64,000 bases of DNA, from positions 1-64,000 of the forward strand of contig NZ_NVPR01000062.1 of assembly GCF_002551815.1 (NCBI RefSeq), read 5' to 3'. The DNA comes from Bacillus sp. AFS098217. Its GTDB lineage: Bacteria; Bacillota; Bacilli; Bacillales; Bacillaceae_G. The notes beneath the pieces were generated by a model. The model did no database searches. It had not been told where the DNA came from and saw only the letters and a program-made list of their open reading frames with translations. The position numbers and the translations under genes were made by a program. Of this stretch, positions 38,859 to 46,917 are shown in pieces. How positions within the stretch are numbered: position 1 is the first letter of the stretch; each line of letters opens with the position of its first letter.

Positions 38859-39623
38859 TTATCGATTCGCAACTGGACTTTGTAAATAATACGTTAAAAT
38901 TCCAGCAGCAACCGCAACATTTAATGATTCTGCCCCGCCGTAAATTGGAATATATAAGTTTTGATCACATTTTGCAAGAATTTCTTGGCGTACACCGTTT
39001 CCTTCGTTTCCTACAATTAATGCAAAACTTCCTGCTGGTGTTACTTCACCATATGGAACTCCGTTTTCAAGAGCTGTTCCGTATACAGGAACGTTTTTTT
39101 CTTTTAACTTGTCTACCCATTCCTCTAAGTTTCCTTTTACAATCGGTAAATGGAAAATAGAACCTTGTGTAGAGCGAAGTACCTTACTGTTGTAAGCATC
39201 CACGCATCCTTCTCCAAGTACAACGGCATGAATACCAGCTGCATCGGCTGTACGAATGATTGTCCCTAAATTACCTGGGTCTTGCAAACCATCTAATAAC
39301 AGAAACTTACCATCTGTAAGAGCTATTTCTTTCTCATGCCTCTCACAAACAGCAAATACTCCTTGTGTTGTTTCTGTTTCACGAAGTACCTTTACAATTA
39401 CTTCAGGCACAATATACATTTCAACATCAGCAACCGTCCAATCTTTCGGGAGATCTGTTTGATCTGAAACGATAAGTTCTGTTACAACTCCTGCCTTTAA
39501 AGCTTCCTCCACTAAATGGAATCCTTCTACAAAGAATAAACCTTTTTTATCGCGCTCTTTTTTCGTTTGCAGCTTTTTCCACTGCTTTACACGCGGATTT
39601 TGTACTGAATCAATGTTTTTCAT
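38859..39623 (-). CDS. TrmH-family RNA 2'-O-methyltransferase
   Basis: A 254-residue SpoU/TrmH enzyme. It has an N-terminal L30-like RNA-binding segment (NIDSVQNPRVKQWKKLQ) and a knotted SAM domain with LLDGLQDPGNLGTIIRTADA, IVGNEGNGVRQEI and IPIYGGAESLNVAVA. B. subtilis YsgA, next to pheS, is the counterpart; the RNA target is likely 23S rRNA but not certain. The start chosen has AGAGAGGG upstream. Confidence 0.92.
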   Translation of the reverse strand: MKNIDSVQNPRVKQWKKLQTKKERDKKGLFFVEGFHLVEEALKAGVVTELIVSDQTDLPKDWTVADVEMYIVPEVIVKVLRETETTQGVFAVCERHEKEIALTDGKFLLLDGLQDPGNLGTIIRTADAAGIHAVVLGEGCVDAYNSKVLRSTQGSIFHLPIVKGNLEEWVDKLKEKNVPVYGTALENGVPYGEVTPAGSFALIVGNEGNGVRQEILAKCDQNLYIPIYGGAESLNVAVAAGILTYYLQSPVANR

Positions 39624-39738
39624 AATATGTATTTCCCTCTCTTCTTGTCTTCTCATTATAGCCTATTTTTCATACATATTTACATGAAAAAGAACAAAAA
39701 CTAACGTCAGTTTCAATTCAGAAAAAGAGGTGAAAGTG

Positions 39739-39948
39739 ATGAACTTTAATTTGCGCGGGGCTGTATTAGCAAATGTATCTGGAAACACCCAAGACCAATT
39801 ACAAGAAACAATTGTCGATGCGATTCAAAGCGGTGAGGAAAAAATGCTTCCGGGGCTTGGCGTGTTATTTGAAGTCATTTGGAAAAATGCTGATGAAAAT
39901 GAAAAGCATGAGATGTTAGAAACACTTGAGCAAGGATTAAAAAAATAA
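39739..39948 (+). CDS. sspI: Small acid-soluble spore protein SspI
   Basis: A 69-residue minor spore protein of the SspI family ([16 protein letters not shown], then [20 protein letters not shown] and ETLEQGLKK). It is made in the forespore, typically under SigG. AGAGGTG lies 6 nt before the ATG. Its 3' end is duplicated at 40944-40972. Adjacent to the ysgA-like gene as in B. subtilis. Confidence 0.95.
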   Translation: MNFNLRGAVLANVSGNTQDQLQETIVDAIQSGEEKMLPGLGVLFEVIWKNADENEKHEMLETLEQGLKK

Positions 39949-39958
39949 GCAGTAGGAA

Positions 39959-39989
39959 GTCACCTTGGCATGAGCTAGGGTGATTTTTA
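39959..39989 (+). terminator. Terminator after sspI
   Basis: TCACCTT and AGGGTGA flank a short loop, followed by TTTTT. The same hairpin recurs after the duplicated tail at about 40985. Confidence 0.8.
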
Positions 39990-39991
39990 CG

Positions 39992-40176
39992 TTATAAAAA
40001 AGACATAAAAAACCCTTTCTTTTTAGCAGAGAGAGCACCTTGCCATGCATAGAAACGGTCAGGGCCTTTTCCTGCCACATGCAAGGTTTAAAACAAAGGG
40101 AGCAAGTGAGAGCAGGTCACGTTTTGTTTGCATAGCAGCGACTTATTTGTTGAAAAATTCAAGTGGATTTATATAG
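39992..40176 (+). repeat. Dispersed ~200-bp repeat, copy G
   Basis: Starts near TTATAAAAAAGACATAAAAA and ends GGATTTATATAG, with the full conserved core (about 40044-40086). It begins directly after the sspI terminator and lies within the segment bounded by the two sspI tails. Confidence 0.85.
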
Positions 40177-40343
40177 CAATGAAAAGGAATCCCCATTCTT
40201 AGAAACTGTTACTTCCTTAACCGCCTCTTCTCCTAAACATTTCTACTTTACTAACACAGCTCGATGGAGTAAAATGTTCAAAATATACCTAAATCTATTG
40301 ATTTCCATCATATACATCAATGAATAAAAGGAGTGAATGTTTT

Positions 40344-40916
40344 ATGCGCCGTATTACGCTTGAACAAATTTTTCAACACCACATTACACAAAAATATGTA
40401 AACCGTTCTGGAATGGTCCATGCGATCGCTGTCGCTTACCATGCGTTTCACTTAGCTAAAAAGCATCACGCCTCAGTCGATGCGGCAACAAAGGCTGGTT
40501 TCCTTCATGATATAGGGCATCACACATGGTACACAGGCGGAGAATGGGACTATGAATTGTATAAAAAGAATGATATACATGCGATTAAAGGAGCGGAAAG
40601 AGCACATAAATTGCTCATCCGATTAGGAGAACACCCTGATCAAGCAAAGGAAATTTCTGTTGCAATTCTCCTGCATACGGATTCCTTTTTACTAGAACAA
40701 ACACTTGAAAGAACGACTCTACAAAATATTATTAAGTGGGCAGACGAAGCGGACGAAGAGCCAGGAGGAGCACATCACTACCGAACAATTTCTTATGAAA
40801 AAGCACTGAAAGCAATTAGGCAATTAGACCGAATGGTAGAACGTGAATTAGAAACACAACAATCGACATCCTCTGCTCATATTTCTGTAAATAAAAAAAC
40901 GGAGCAAATTTGTTAA
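40344..40916 (+). CDS. HD-domain phosphohydrolase-like protein
   Basis: A 190-residue protein with an HD domain: the metal site is suggested by VHAIAVAYHAFHLAKKHH, GFLHDIGHH and ISVAILLHTDSF. It resembles the YqeK/HD-superfamily nucleotide hydrolases; substrate unknown. The ATG is chosen because AAAGGAG lies upstream of it and inside a longer frame. The gene sits between the real sspI end and a duplicated sspI tail, suggesting that it arrived with a local rearrangement. Confidence 0.82.
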   Translation: MRRITLEQIFQHHITQKYVNRSGMVHAIAVAYHAFHLAKKHHASVDAATKAGFLHDIGHHTWYTGGEWDYELYKKNDIHAIKGAERAHKLLIRLGEHPDQAKEISVAILLHTDSFLLEQTLERTTLQNIIKWADEADEEPGGAHHYRTISYEKALKAIRQLDRMVERELETQQSTSSAHISVNKKTEQIC

Positions 40917-40943
40917 TCAGTAACATATTTTCAGTATCCTAGA

Positions 40944-40972
40944 TTAGAAACACTTGAGCAAGGATTAAAGAA
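40944..40972 (+). pseudogene. Duplicated 3' tail of sspI
   Basis: Twenty-six nt (40944-40969) are identical to the end of sspI (39916-39941) and encode ETLEQGLK, followed by K and a TAG stop. A terminator resembling that of sspI follows. There is no upstream part, so it is a gene fragment. Confidence 0.85.
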
Positions 40973-40981
40973 ATAGGTAAT

Positions 40982-41017
40982 AAAAATCACCTTAGCTTGG
41001 GTTAAGGTGATTTTTTA
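40982..41017 (+). terminator. Terminator after the sspI-tail copy
   Basis: ATCACCTTA pairs with TAAGGTGAT, followed by TTTTTT; it is the counterpart of the sspI terminator and may serve the HD-domain gene. Confidence 0.8.
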
Positions 41018-41121
41018 TCGTGCAAGTTATGTAAGATTACATAATGACTTTCTCTTTTTAATATTTTATAATTTATATATTGTATTTAAGTGCAAAATAC
41101 TAAAAAGATAGGTGATTCATT

Positions 41122-41835
41122 ATGCAACAAGCTACACAACTAACTTACGATCAAAGGCGAACGATGTCATTATCACAATTTCTATTTTCTATTGTTTTTG
41201 CAATGTGGGGAACAAGATTTCTAGCCGATCTTTTCATAAGCCTCCCTGCTGTTATTTATACAGAAGGTCTTACAGATCAAAAGCAAATCGCCTTCGCTAC
41301 ATCCCTTACAACTTCCGGGAGAGAATTATTTGTATTATCTATTTTATTAATTTTAATCTATACATACAAACCATTAAGAGATTTAGTTGTCCCAACACTA
41401 AACTTTACACCACTGAAAAAATTAAGTACGTATATATACTTATTCCTTTTCTATGGATTATATATTATTATTAGTGCATTTATACTTGCTCATCTATTTC
41501 CTGATGCGACAAAAGAACAGTCTTCTGCTTTAAACTTAGAAATGTTAAAACAATATAAACCTTTATTACTGCTAGGCAGCGCTGTCTTTGTACCCATTTT
41601 CGAAGAACTTATCGTTCGCGGTATTATTCTTCACTTCTTACAACAACGTTTTTCATTTTGGATCGCAGCACTTGGATCTAGTTTCCTCTTTGGGATAGCT
41701 CATACGTATTCAGCTGGCGTCATGGTTTCTATGTTCATCCTGGGGCTATTTATGGCTATATTATGTAAAAAAACAAATTCTATTGTCCCGGCTATTTTAC
41801 TTCATATGATGAACAACACAATTGCACTGATATGA
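41122..41835 (+). CDS. CPBP family intramembrane metalloprotease (first)
   Basis: A 237-residue multi-spanning membrane protein with the three CPBP (Abi) motifs: EELIVRG, FGIAHTY, and HMMNN near the end. These form the membrane-embedded metal site of Rce1-like proteases; in bacteria some act in bacteriocin self-immunity. AGGTG precedes the ATG. It is the first member of a tandem set that includes a broken copy and a second intact gene. Confidence 0.9.
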   Translation: MQQATQLTYDQRRTMSLSQFLFSIVFAMWGTRFLADLFISLPAVIYTEGLTDQKQIAFATSLTTSGRELFVLSILLILIYTYKPLRDLVVPTLNFTPLKKLSTYIYLFLFYGLYIIISAFILAHLFPDATKEQSSALNLEMLKQYKPLLLLGSAVFVPIFEELIVRGIILHFLQQRFSFWIAALGSSFLFGIAHTYSAGVMVSMFILGLFMAILCKKTNSIVPAILLHMMNNTIALI

Positions 41836-41870
41836 AGTGAAACTTTCATTAGCCTTCACTTATCTGATTT

Positions 41871-42180
41871 TCAGAAGACATCGAAAGTTACTTTTCTAAC
41901 TATTACGCAATATCCGCACCTATCTTTGAAGAAATTATTTTCCGCGGCATCATCCTTCGCTTCTTCCCAGAGCGTTTTCCATTTTGGATTGCAGCAATTG
42001 GAACGAGCTTAATCTTTGGAGTTGCTCATACATACATACATACATACATACATACTCACTCGGCGTTATGGTTGTAACTTTCCTTATGGGCTATTGATGG
42101 CTGTGTTGTGCAAAAGAACAAATTCTATTATTCCAACAATGTTATTTCATATTATGAATAATACACTTGCGTTTTTATAA
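41871..42180 (+). pseudogene. Broken CPBP protease gene
   Basis: Encodes ISAPIFEEIIFRGIILRFF and FWIAAIGTSLIFGVAHTY, clearly homologous to the intact neighbours. It lacks about the first 60 percent, and an in-frame stop precedes the first recognisable codons. A CATA tract expansion (net frameshift) and a one-base loss near CTTATGGGCTATTG disrupt the rest. The 3' end still matches (HIMNNTLAFL). Confidence 0.9.
42027..42054 (+). repeat. (CATA)7 microsatellite
   Basis: Seven perfect CATA units lie in the HTY codons of the broken CPBP gene. The intact paralogues have one CATA followed by a diverged unit at this place. With two, five or eight units the local frame would be kept; seven shifts it. 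Confidence 0.95.
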
Positions 42181-42277
42181 AACGAAACATCCATCGGAGT
42201 TGGGTGAAGTCCTACCTCCTACAAATAGCCAGGAGAGGTTAAGAATTAAATCTATGAAATGAAAAAGGAGCATTACT

Positions 42278-42985
42278 TTGCAAATACATACTCAGTTAGA
42301 TTATCGTAAGAAAACATCATGGCTTCAATTTCTTGGAATTTTATTAGTTCTCTTTTTCTGTTTTCCACTCATAAACTCTGCTTTTACCATGCTCCCAGTT
42401 TGGTTGTATGAGCAGGCTAATCCAAATACAAATATACCTTTACTTGAATCGCTAGAAAATATTAGCTATGAATTCGTAGCACTACTTCTTTTAATACTAT
42501 ACACGATGAAGTATATGCCACTTAGACAACTAGTTTTACCGGCTATTGATTTTCAATGTTTAAAAACGTTTCGCATGTACATCTATGTACTAATTTATTA
42601 TGCACTTGGCACTTTTATCGATTTCTTTATATTAAATAAATTATTCCCTGAATCCTTACAAGAACAGCTAGATGCACTAGACTTTGCTACTTTAGAGCAC
42701 TATAAATTCTTATTAATTCTCGCGGTTGGAATCATTGCACCTATTTATGAAGAACTTGTATGCAGAGGACTTCTTTTACGTTTCTTTGAAGAGAAGTTTA
42801 CATTTTGGCCAGCTGCACTGTTATCTAGTCTATTATTTGGGATCGCTCATACATATTCAGTTGGCGTTATGGCGAGCGCATTCATTACTGGATTATTCGC
42901 CGCATTATTATATAAACAAACAAAATCTATCCTTCCAGCTATGTTACTTCATATCATTATCAATACTTCTTCTTTCTTTTATTAA
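42278..42985 (+). CDS. CPBP family intramembrane metalloprotease (second)
   Basis: A 235-residue paralogue of the protein at 41122, with EELVCRG, FGIAHTYSVG and HIIIN motifs and similar membrane spans. The start is TTG (MQIHTQLDYRKKTS) behind AAAAAGGAG. Similarity along the whole length supports local tandem duplication. Confidence 0.9.
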   Translation: MQIHTQLDYRKKTSWLQFLGILLVLFFCFPLINSAFTMLPVWLYEQANPNTNIPLLESLENISYEFVALLLLILYTMKYMPLRQLVLPAIDFQCLKTFRMYIYVLIYYALGTFIDFFILNKLFPESLQEQLDALDFATLEHYKFLLILAVGIIAPIYEELVCRGLLLRFFEEKFTFWPAALLSSLLFGIAHTYSVGVMASAFITGLFAALLYKQTKSILPAMLLHIIINTSSFFY

Positions 42986-43025
42986 ACAAACTGCCATTAT
43001 GACTATATAATGGCGGTTTGTTTTT
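42984..43025 (+). terminator. Terminator after the second CPBP gene
   Basis: AAACAAACTGCCATTAT and its near-complement form a long stem followed by T5, right at the stop codon. Confidence 0.85.
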
Positions 43026-43135
43026 CTCATCTCTTAAACCAATCATTTCTATCAAAATCCATATAAATAATTAATAATATCCAAAATAAACCTCCTATCG
43101 TAAAATATAACTTACCAAGTAGGAGGTATGTTGAT

Positions 43136-43504
43136 ATGGAAACAGTGGGAATCTTTCTTTGGATTTTCTTTATACCTGTTCTAGTATTATCTGGAATTAT
43201 TGGAGGCATATTTTTAATAATCGCAGGAGTGAAGCATCGCAAGGTAATTGTTATTGTCACGGGACTTGTTTGTTTCTCACTTGTAACTATACCTTTTATT
43301 CTCTGGGGAATGGGGATTGATATGGAACGACTTATTCCTATCCCAACTACTATGTACTGGAGCATCTTTCCTTTAGCTGGCGCGTTAGCTAGCATAAGCG
43401 GAATGCGTAATAAAATTATGAGCATCCTTATTATGGGGATTATCATGATTTCTGTTGGCGTCCTTGGGGTAACTTTCTATCAAATCATGTCTAGTCCTCT
43501 TTAA
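43136..43504 (+). CDS. Four-helix membrane protein of unknown function
   Basis: A 122-residue protein with four predicted membrane helices and few charged residues. GGAGG lies 9 nt before the ATG. No family recognised. A frame on the opposite strand is rejected because it has no ribosome site. It converges with the MFS gene. Confidence 0.75.
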   Translation: METVGIFLWIFFIPVLVLSGIIGGIFLIIAGVKHRKVIVIVTGLVCFSLVTIPFILWGMGIDMERLIPIPTTMYWSIFPLAGALASISGMRNKIMSILIMGIIMISVGVLGVTFYQIMSSPL

Positions 43505-43519
43505 GTTGAATCTCAAACA

Positions 43520-43550
43520 AAAAAGCAGAGAAATTAATTCTCTGCTTTTT
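43520..43550. terminator. Bidirectional terminator at the MFS gene end
   Basis: AAAAAGCAGAGAA and its complement flank a short loop; the stem overlaps the last codons of the MFS gene and lies just after the small membrane protein gene. Confidence 0.85.
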
Positions 43551-45294
43551 TATTTGGCTTATTGCCTGATGGTAAGAATAATGATAATACCCAAGCAATA
43601 CCCGCTAATATTGTTGCAATTAAGAAAGCGTCATTAATACCGTTAATCGCAGACAGCTTCGAAATTTGTCCGAATAATAGTTGCGAGCTCATCGCATCTC
43701 CAGCTTGTGCTGATCCGGCAACTCCCGCTAAACTTTGCCCCATTCCATGTACTTTATCAACTAAAATTGGGTTTGTTTTTGTTAGCATATTTCCGTAATC
43801 TGCTACGTGATTAGTTGTTTGCTGCGTCATAATTGTAATTAAGATCGCTGTACCAATTGAACCAGCTACTTGTCTTGATGTATTTTGCGTCGCTGTACCG
43901 TGAGAAATTAATTTCATCGGCAAAGCGTTCATACCAGCTGTCATAATTGGCATCATAATAAATGACATACCAAATGAACGTATAATGTAATCCGTCATAA
44001 TGACGCTATATGGTGTATCCATTGTTAACTTAGTAAATTCATATGTTGCAAATGTTGTAATAGCCAATCCAAATACCGCTAACGGACGAATGCCATACTT
44101 ATCAAATAACTTCCCTGCAATTGGTCCCATGATCCCCATAATTAATGATCCTGGAAGGAGCAATAAACCTGATTCAATTGGCGTAAAGCCGCGAATATTT
44201 TGCAGATATACAGGAAGTAATAACATACCTCCAAAAAGTGCCATCGTTACAATTGCGTTAATTAATAATGTGAAAGTAAACGTTGGATATTTAAATACTT
44301 GTAAATCAAGCATCTTATTATTCGTCGTCATCTCTCTCCAAATAAATAACGCTATACCAATTACACCAATGATAAGTGAAATCACAACTTCTGCACTGCT
44401 CCAGCCCTTATTTCCGGCTTCACTAAATCCATACAGTAAGCTGCCAAGCCCGATACTTGAACTAATAACGCCAAATATATCTAACTTTGTTTTAGAAACT
44501 GGCTGAGCTATTGTAAAGAATTTTACAGATAACAATGTAACCAGTAAACCAATGACAAACATCGCATAGAAAATTAAGTTCCAATTGTAATTTTCAATAA
44601 CCCAACCTGTTACAGTGGGCCCGATAGCTGGTGCTAAAATCATTGCCACCCCAAGTAATCCCATCGCAGCTCCGCGCTTATGAGGCGGGAATAAAGTCAT
44701 GAAAATATTCATACCAACTGGCATTAAAATCCCTGCGCCAACTGCTTGAATTACGCGTCCTGTCATCATCATAGTGAAGCTTCCAGATATAGCACAAATG
44801 ATAGAACCTACTGTGAAGAACAACATTGCTGCTACGAATAGTTTACGGTACGTAAACCGAGAAACTAAGAACGCACTAATCGGTACTAAAATACCATTTA
44901 CAAGCATAAATCCTGTTGTTAACCATTGTGCCGTTGAAGTGGATACGTTAAATTCATTCATTAATGACGGCAAAGCAACATTAATGACTGTTTGGTTTAA
45001 AATCGACACGAACATACCGAGAATTAATACCGCTACAACTGCTTTTACATTTACATTCTCTACTGGTAGCTGTTGTTTTGCTTTTACTTTTTCAATCTTC
45101 ACTGATTCTTGTTTTGTTTTTTCTAATTCTACGACATTTGAAGATTCTTGTTCTGGCTGCTTTGTTTCTATATTACTTACCGCTGGGACCCGTTCTTCTC
45201 CCACGTTCGTTTTTTTCTTTCGAAAAAGACGATTTACAAGGAAGAAGACGATAATACAAAATAGTGCATATCCTACAATTAAAGCTGAGGACAT
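43534..45294 (-). CDS. DHA2-type MFS multidrug transporter with N-terminal extension
   Basis: A 586-residue exporter of the 14-helix EmrB/QacA class: FVSILNQTVINVALPSL in the first transport helix, WLTTGFMLVNGILVP, and GRVIQAVGAGILMP. Unusually, about 85 extra residues precede the transporter: one membrane helix (YALFCIIVFFLVNRLF), a basic RKKK stretch, and a charged linker rich in Glu, Lys and Gln. It lies 13 nt after the HlyD-like gene. The pair would work as an EmrAB-like pump under the divergent TetR regulator. Confidence 0.9.
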   Translation of the reverse strand: MSSALIVGYALFCIIVFFLVNRLFRKKKTNVGEERVPAVSNIETKQPEQESSNVVELEKTKQESVKIEKVKAKQQLPVENVNVKAVVAVLILGMFVSILNQTVINVALPSLMNEFNVSTSTAQWLTTGFMLVNGILVPISAFLVSRFTYRKLFVAAMLFFTVGSIICAISGSFTMMMTGRVIQAVGAGILMPVGMNIFMTLFPPHKRGAAMGLLGVAMILAPAIGPTVTGWVIENYNWNLIFYAMFVIGLLVTLLSVKFFTIAQPVSKTKLDIFGVISSSIGLGSLLYGFSEAGNKGWSSAEVVISLIIGVIGIALFIWREMTTNNKMLDLQVFKYPTFTFTLLINAIVTMALFGGMLLLPVYLQNIRGFTPIESGLLLLPGSLIMGIMGPIAGKLFDKYGIRPLAVFGLAITTFATYEFTKLTMDTPYSVIMTDYIIRSFGMSFIMMPIMTAGMNALPMKLISHGTATQNTSRQVAGSIGTAILITIMTQQTTNHVADYGNMLTKTNPILVDKVHGMGQSLAGVAGSAQAGDAMSSQLLFGQISKLSAINGINDAFLIATILAGIAWVLSLFLPSGNKPNKKAEN

Positions 45295-45307
45295 TTTATC
45301 TCCCCCC

Positions 45308-45961
45308 TTACTTATGAATACGAACTGTCACATTCATTCCAGGAACAATATTTACTGATTTGCTATGATCTAAAGAAACTTTAACTGGTACAACTTGTGT
45401 TACTTTTGTATAGTTTGCTGTTGCATTGCTTGATGGTAGCATAGAGAACGTATTTGCTGTTGTTAAACCAACTTGTTCTACTTTTCCTGTTAACGTTGTA
45501 TCAGGATATGCATCTACATACACGTCTACTTCTTGACCTTTGTGTACACTATCAATATCTGTTTCTTCAATATTTGCTGTTACCCATAAATCATTCAGAT
45601 CATATGCATACGCAATTGGACTACCTGCTCCAACAAAAGCATTTGTTGTTGCATTTGATTGAACAACTGTCGCACTTTTCGGAATTGTTACATCCACCGT
45701 TTGCTCACCATTTGGGCCTAATGCAGAAACAGCACCCAATTTATCGCTTTCATTGTAATTCTTACCTATTTCAGCTTTCCATTCTGTTAACTTCCCTGCT
45801 ACTGGTGATGCAATTGGGATTACTTTCCCATCAATTTTTGCATTATCCGTTTTTAAATAATTTGCAGATTGGTTGTAGTAGTAATAACCGCCAATACCGC
45901 CGCCAACTAATACAATTAATGTGATAATGTTGATAATTACCATTCTTCGAAACTGATTCAT
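45308..45961 (-). CDS. HlyD/EmrA-family efflux adaptor
   Basis: A 217-residue membrane-fusion-type protein with an N-terminal membrane helix (VIINIITLIVLVGGGIGGYYY). A barrel-sandwich/biotinyl-like domain contains DGKVIPIASPVAGKL, and a beta-barrel region contains LWVTANIEETDIDSVHKGQEV. It is short because the coiled-coil hairpin of Gram-negative EmrA is absent, as expected in a Gram-positive. AAGGAGAGG precedes the chosen ATG. First gene of the efflux operon. Confidence 0.9.
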   Translation of the reverse strand: MNQFRRMVIINIITLIVLVGGGIGGYYYYNQSANYLKTDNAKIDGKVIPIASPVAGKLTEWKAEIGKNYNESDKLGAVSALGPNGEQTVDVTIPKSATVVQSNATTNAFVGAGSPIAYAYDLNDLWVTANIEETDIDSVHKGQEVDVYVDAYPDTTLTGKVEQVGLTTANTFSMLPSSNATANYTKVTQVVPVKVSLDHSKSVNIVPGMNVTVRIHK

Positions 45962-46188
45962 TGCTTTCCTCTCCTTATATCGCATATAATTTTTTTCTAA
46001 ACTATTTATATTCCTTTTGTTTATATTCGTTAATTGTTAATTATATTAACCATTAACCAAAAAAAGCACACCTTTTGCATGACAAAACAGTTTTTTTGTC
46101 TGTATGCGAGTGGTGCTGTTTTCTAAAGGAATATCGTTTATAATTATAAATAATTATTTTAAATCTACAACCGACAATTTAGACATAT

Positions 46189-46206
46189 ATGTTGGTTATC
46201 CAACAT
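46189..46206. promoter_or_regulatory. Candidate TetR operator
   Basis: ATGTTGG (46189-46195) and CCAACAT (46200-46206) form a perfect palindrome with a 4-nt centre. It lies in the roughly 300-nt gap between the divergent efflux operon and its TetR gene, 52 nt before the TetR start. It fits a TetR-type binding site. Confidence 0.6.
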
Positions 46207-46258
46207 TACACTATATATCTGTTGTTTAAGGGAATAAAATTCAGCAAGGAGAGCGAAA

Positions 46259-46867
46259 ATGTCTATTAAAAATTCAAACGATCCACGCGTAAAACGAACG
46301 AGACAAGCAATACGTGATGCCCTTATATCTTTAATACACGAAAAAAGTTTCGATAGCATTACAGTTCAGGATATTGCTGAAAAGGCAACTGTAAACCGTG
46401 CAACCTTTTATAGCCATTATTATGACAAATATGATCTACTAGATAAAAGCATCCAAGAAATATTAACAACATTAGCAGACATTCTTAAACCGAAAAATTT
46501 AGATAAGAGTGAGTTTAAACTTACCCTTGATACTCCTCATCCTGTCTTTCTATCTTTGTTTAGTCATATTGCTGAGAATGCTTTCTTTTATCAAGTGATG
46601 CTTGGAGAGAATGGGATTCCGAAGTTTTCCTCTCAAATGATGAAAGCAATTCAAACGAATTTACTTCTTAGCCTTTCAATTTCACAACCAAATGAAGAGA
46701 AGTTAGTTGTACCGCGTGATATCCTCATTAGTTATGTAACAGGTGCACATTTAGGAATGGTCATTTCTTGGCTAAAGCAAAATATGCCATATACGCCTCA
46801 TTATATGGCCTTGCAGCTATCTCGTTTAATTATTTTAGGTCCATATACAGCAGCTGGACTAAATTAG
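46259..46867 (+). CDS. TetR-family transcriptional regulator
   Basis: A 202-residue regulator with the N-terminal HTH (RQAIRDALISLIHEKSFDSI, then VNRATFYSHYYDKYDLLDKS). The C-terminal domain resembles the TetR_C_7/YxaF-like group. AAGGAGAG precedes the ATG. Divergent from the HlyD/MFS genes, which it probably represses. Confidence 0.9.
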   Translation: MSIKNSNDPRVKRTRQAIRDALISLIHEKSFDSITVQDIAEKATVNRATFYSHYYDKYDLLDKSIQEILTTLADILKPKNLDKSEFKLTLDTPHPVFLSLFSHIAENAFFYQVMLGENGIPKFSSQMMKAIQTNLLLSLSISQPNEEKLVVPRDILISYVTGAHLGMVISWLKQNMPYTPHYMALQLSRLIILGPYTAAGLN

Positions 46868-46879
46868 TCATTTAAATGA

Positions 46880-46911
46880 AAAAGAGCGAAAGGAATGCCC
46901 TCTCGCTCTTT
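46880..46911. terminator. Bidirectional terminator between TetR and M42 genes
   Basis: AAAGAGCGA and TCGCTCTTT enclose a loop of about 12 nt, between two convergent stop codons. Confidence 0.85.
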
Positions 46912-46917
46912 CTTATA

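Noticed and set aside
41871-42180. CATA tract as an active phase-variation switch
   Set aside because: The gene lacks its first half and has a second frameshift, so changing the tract cannot restore a product in this strain.
43027-43446. 139-codon frame on the minus strand opposite the four-helix membrane protein gene
   Set aside because: The plus-strand frame has a clear GGAGG ribosome site and normal composition; the antisense frame has neither.
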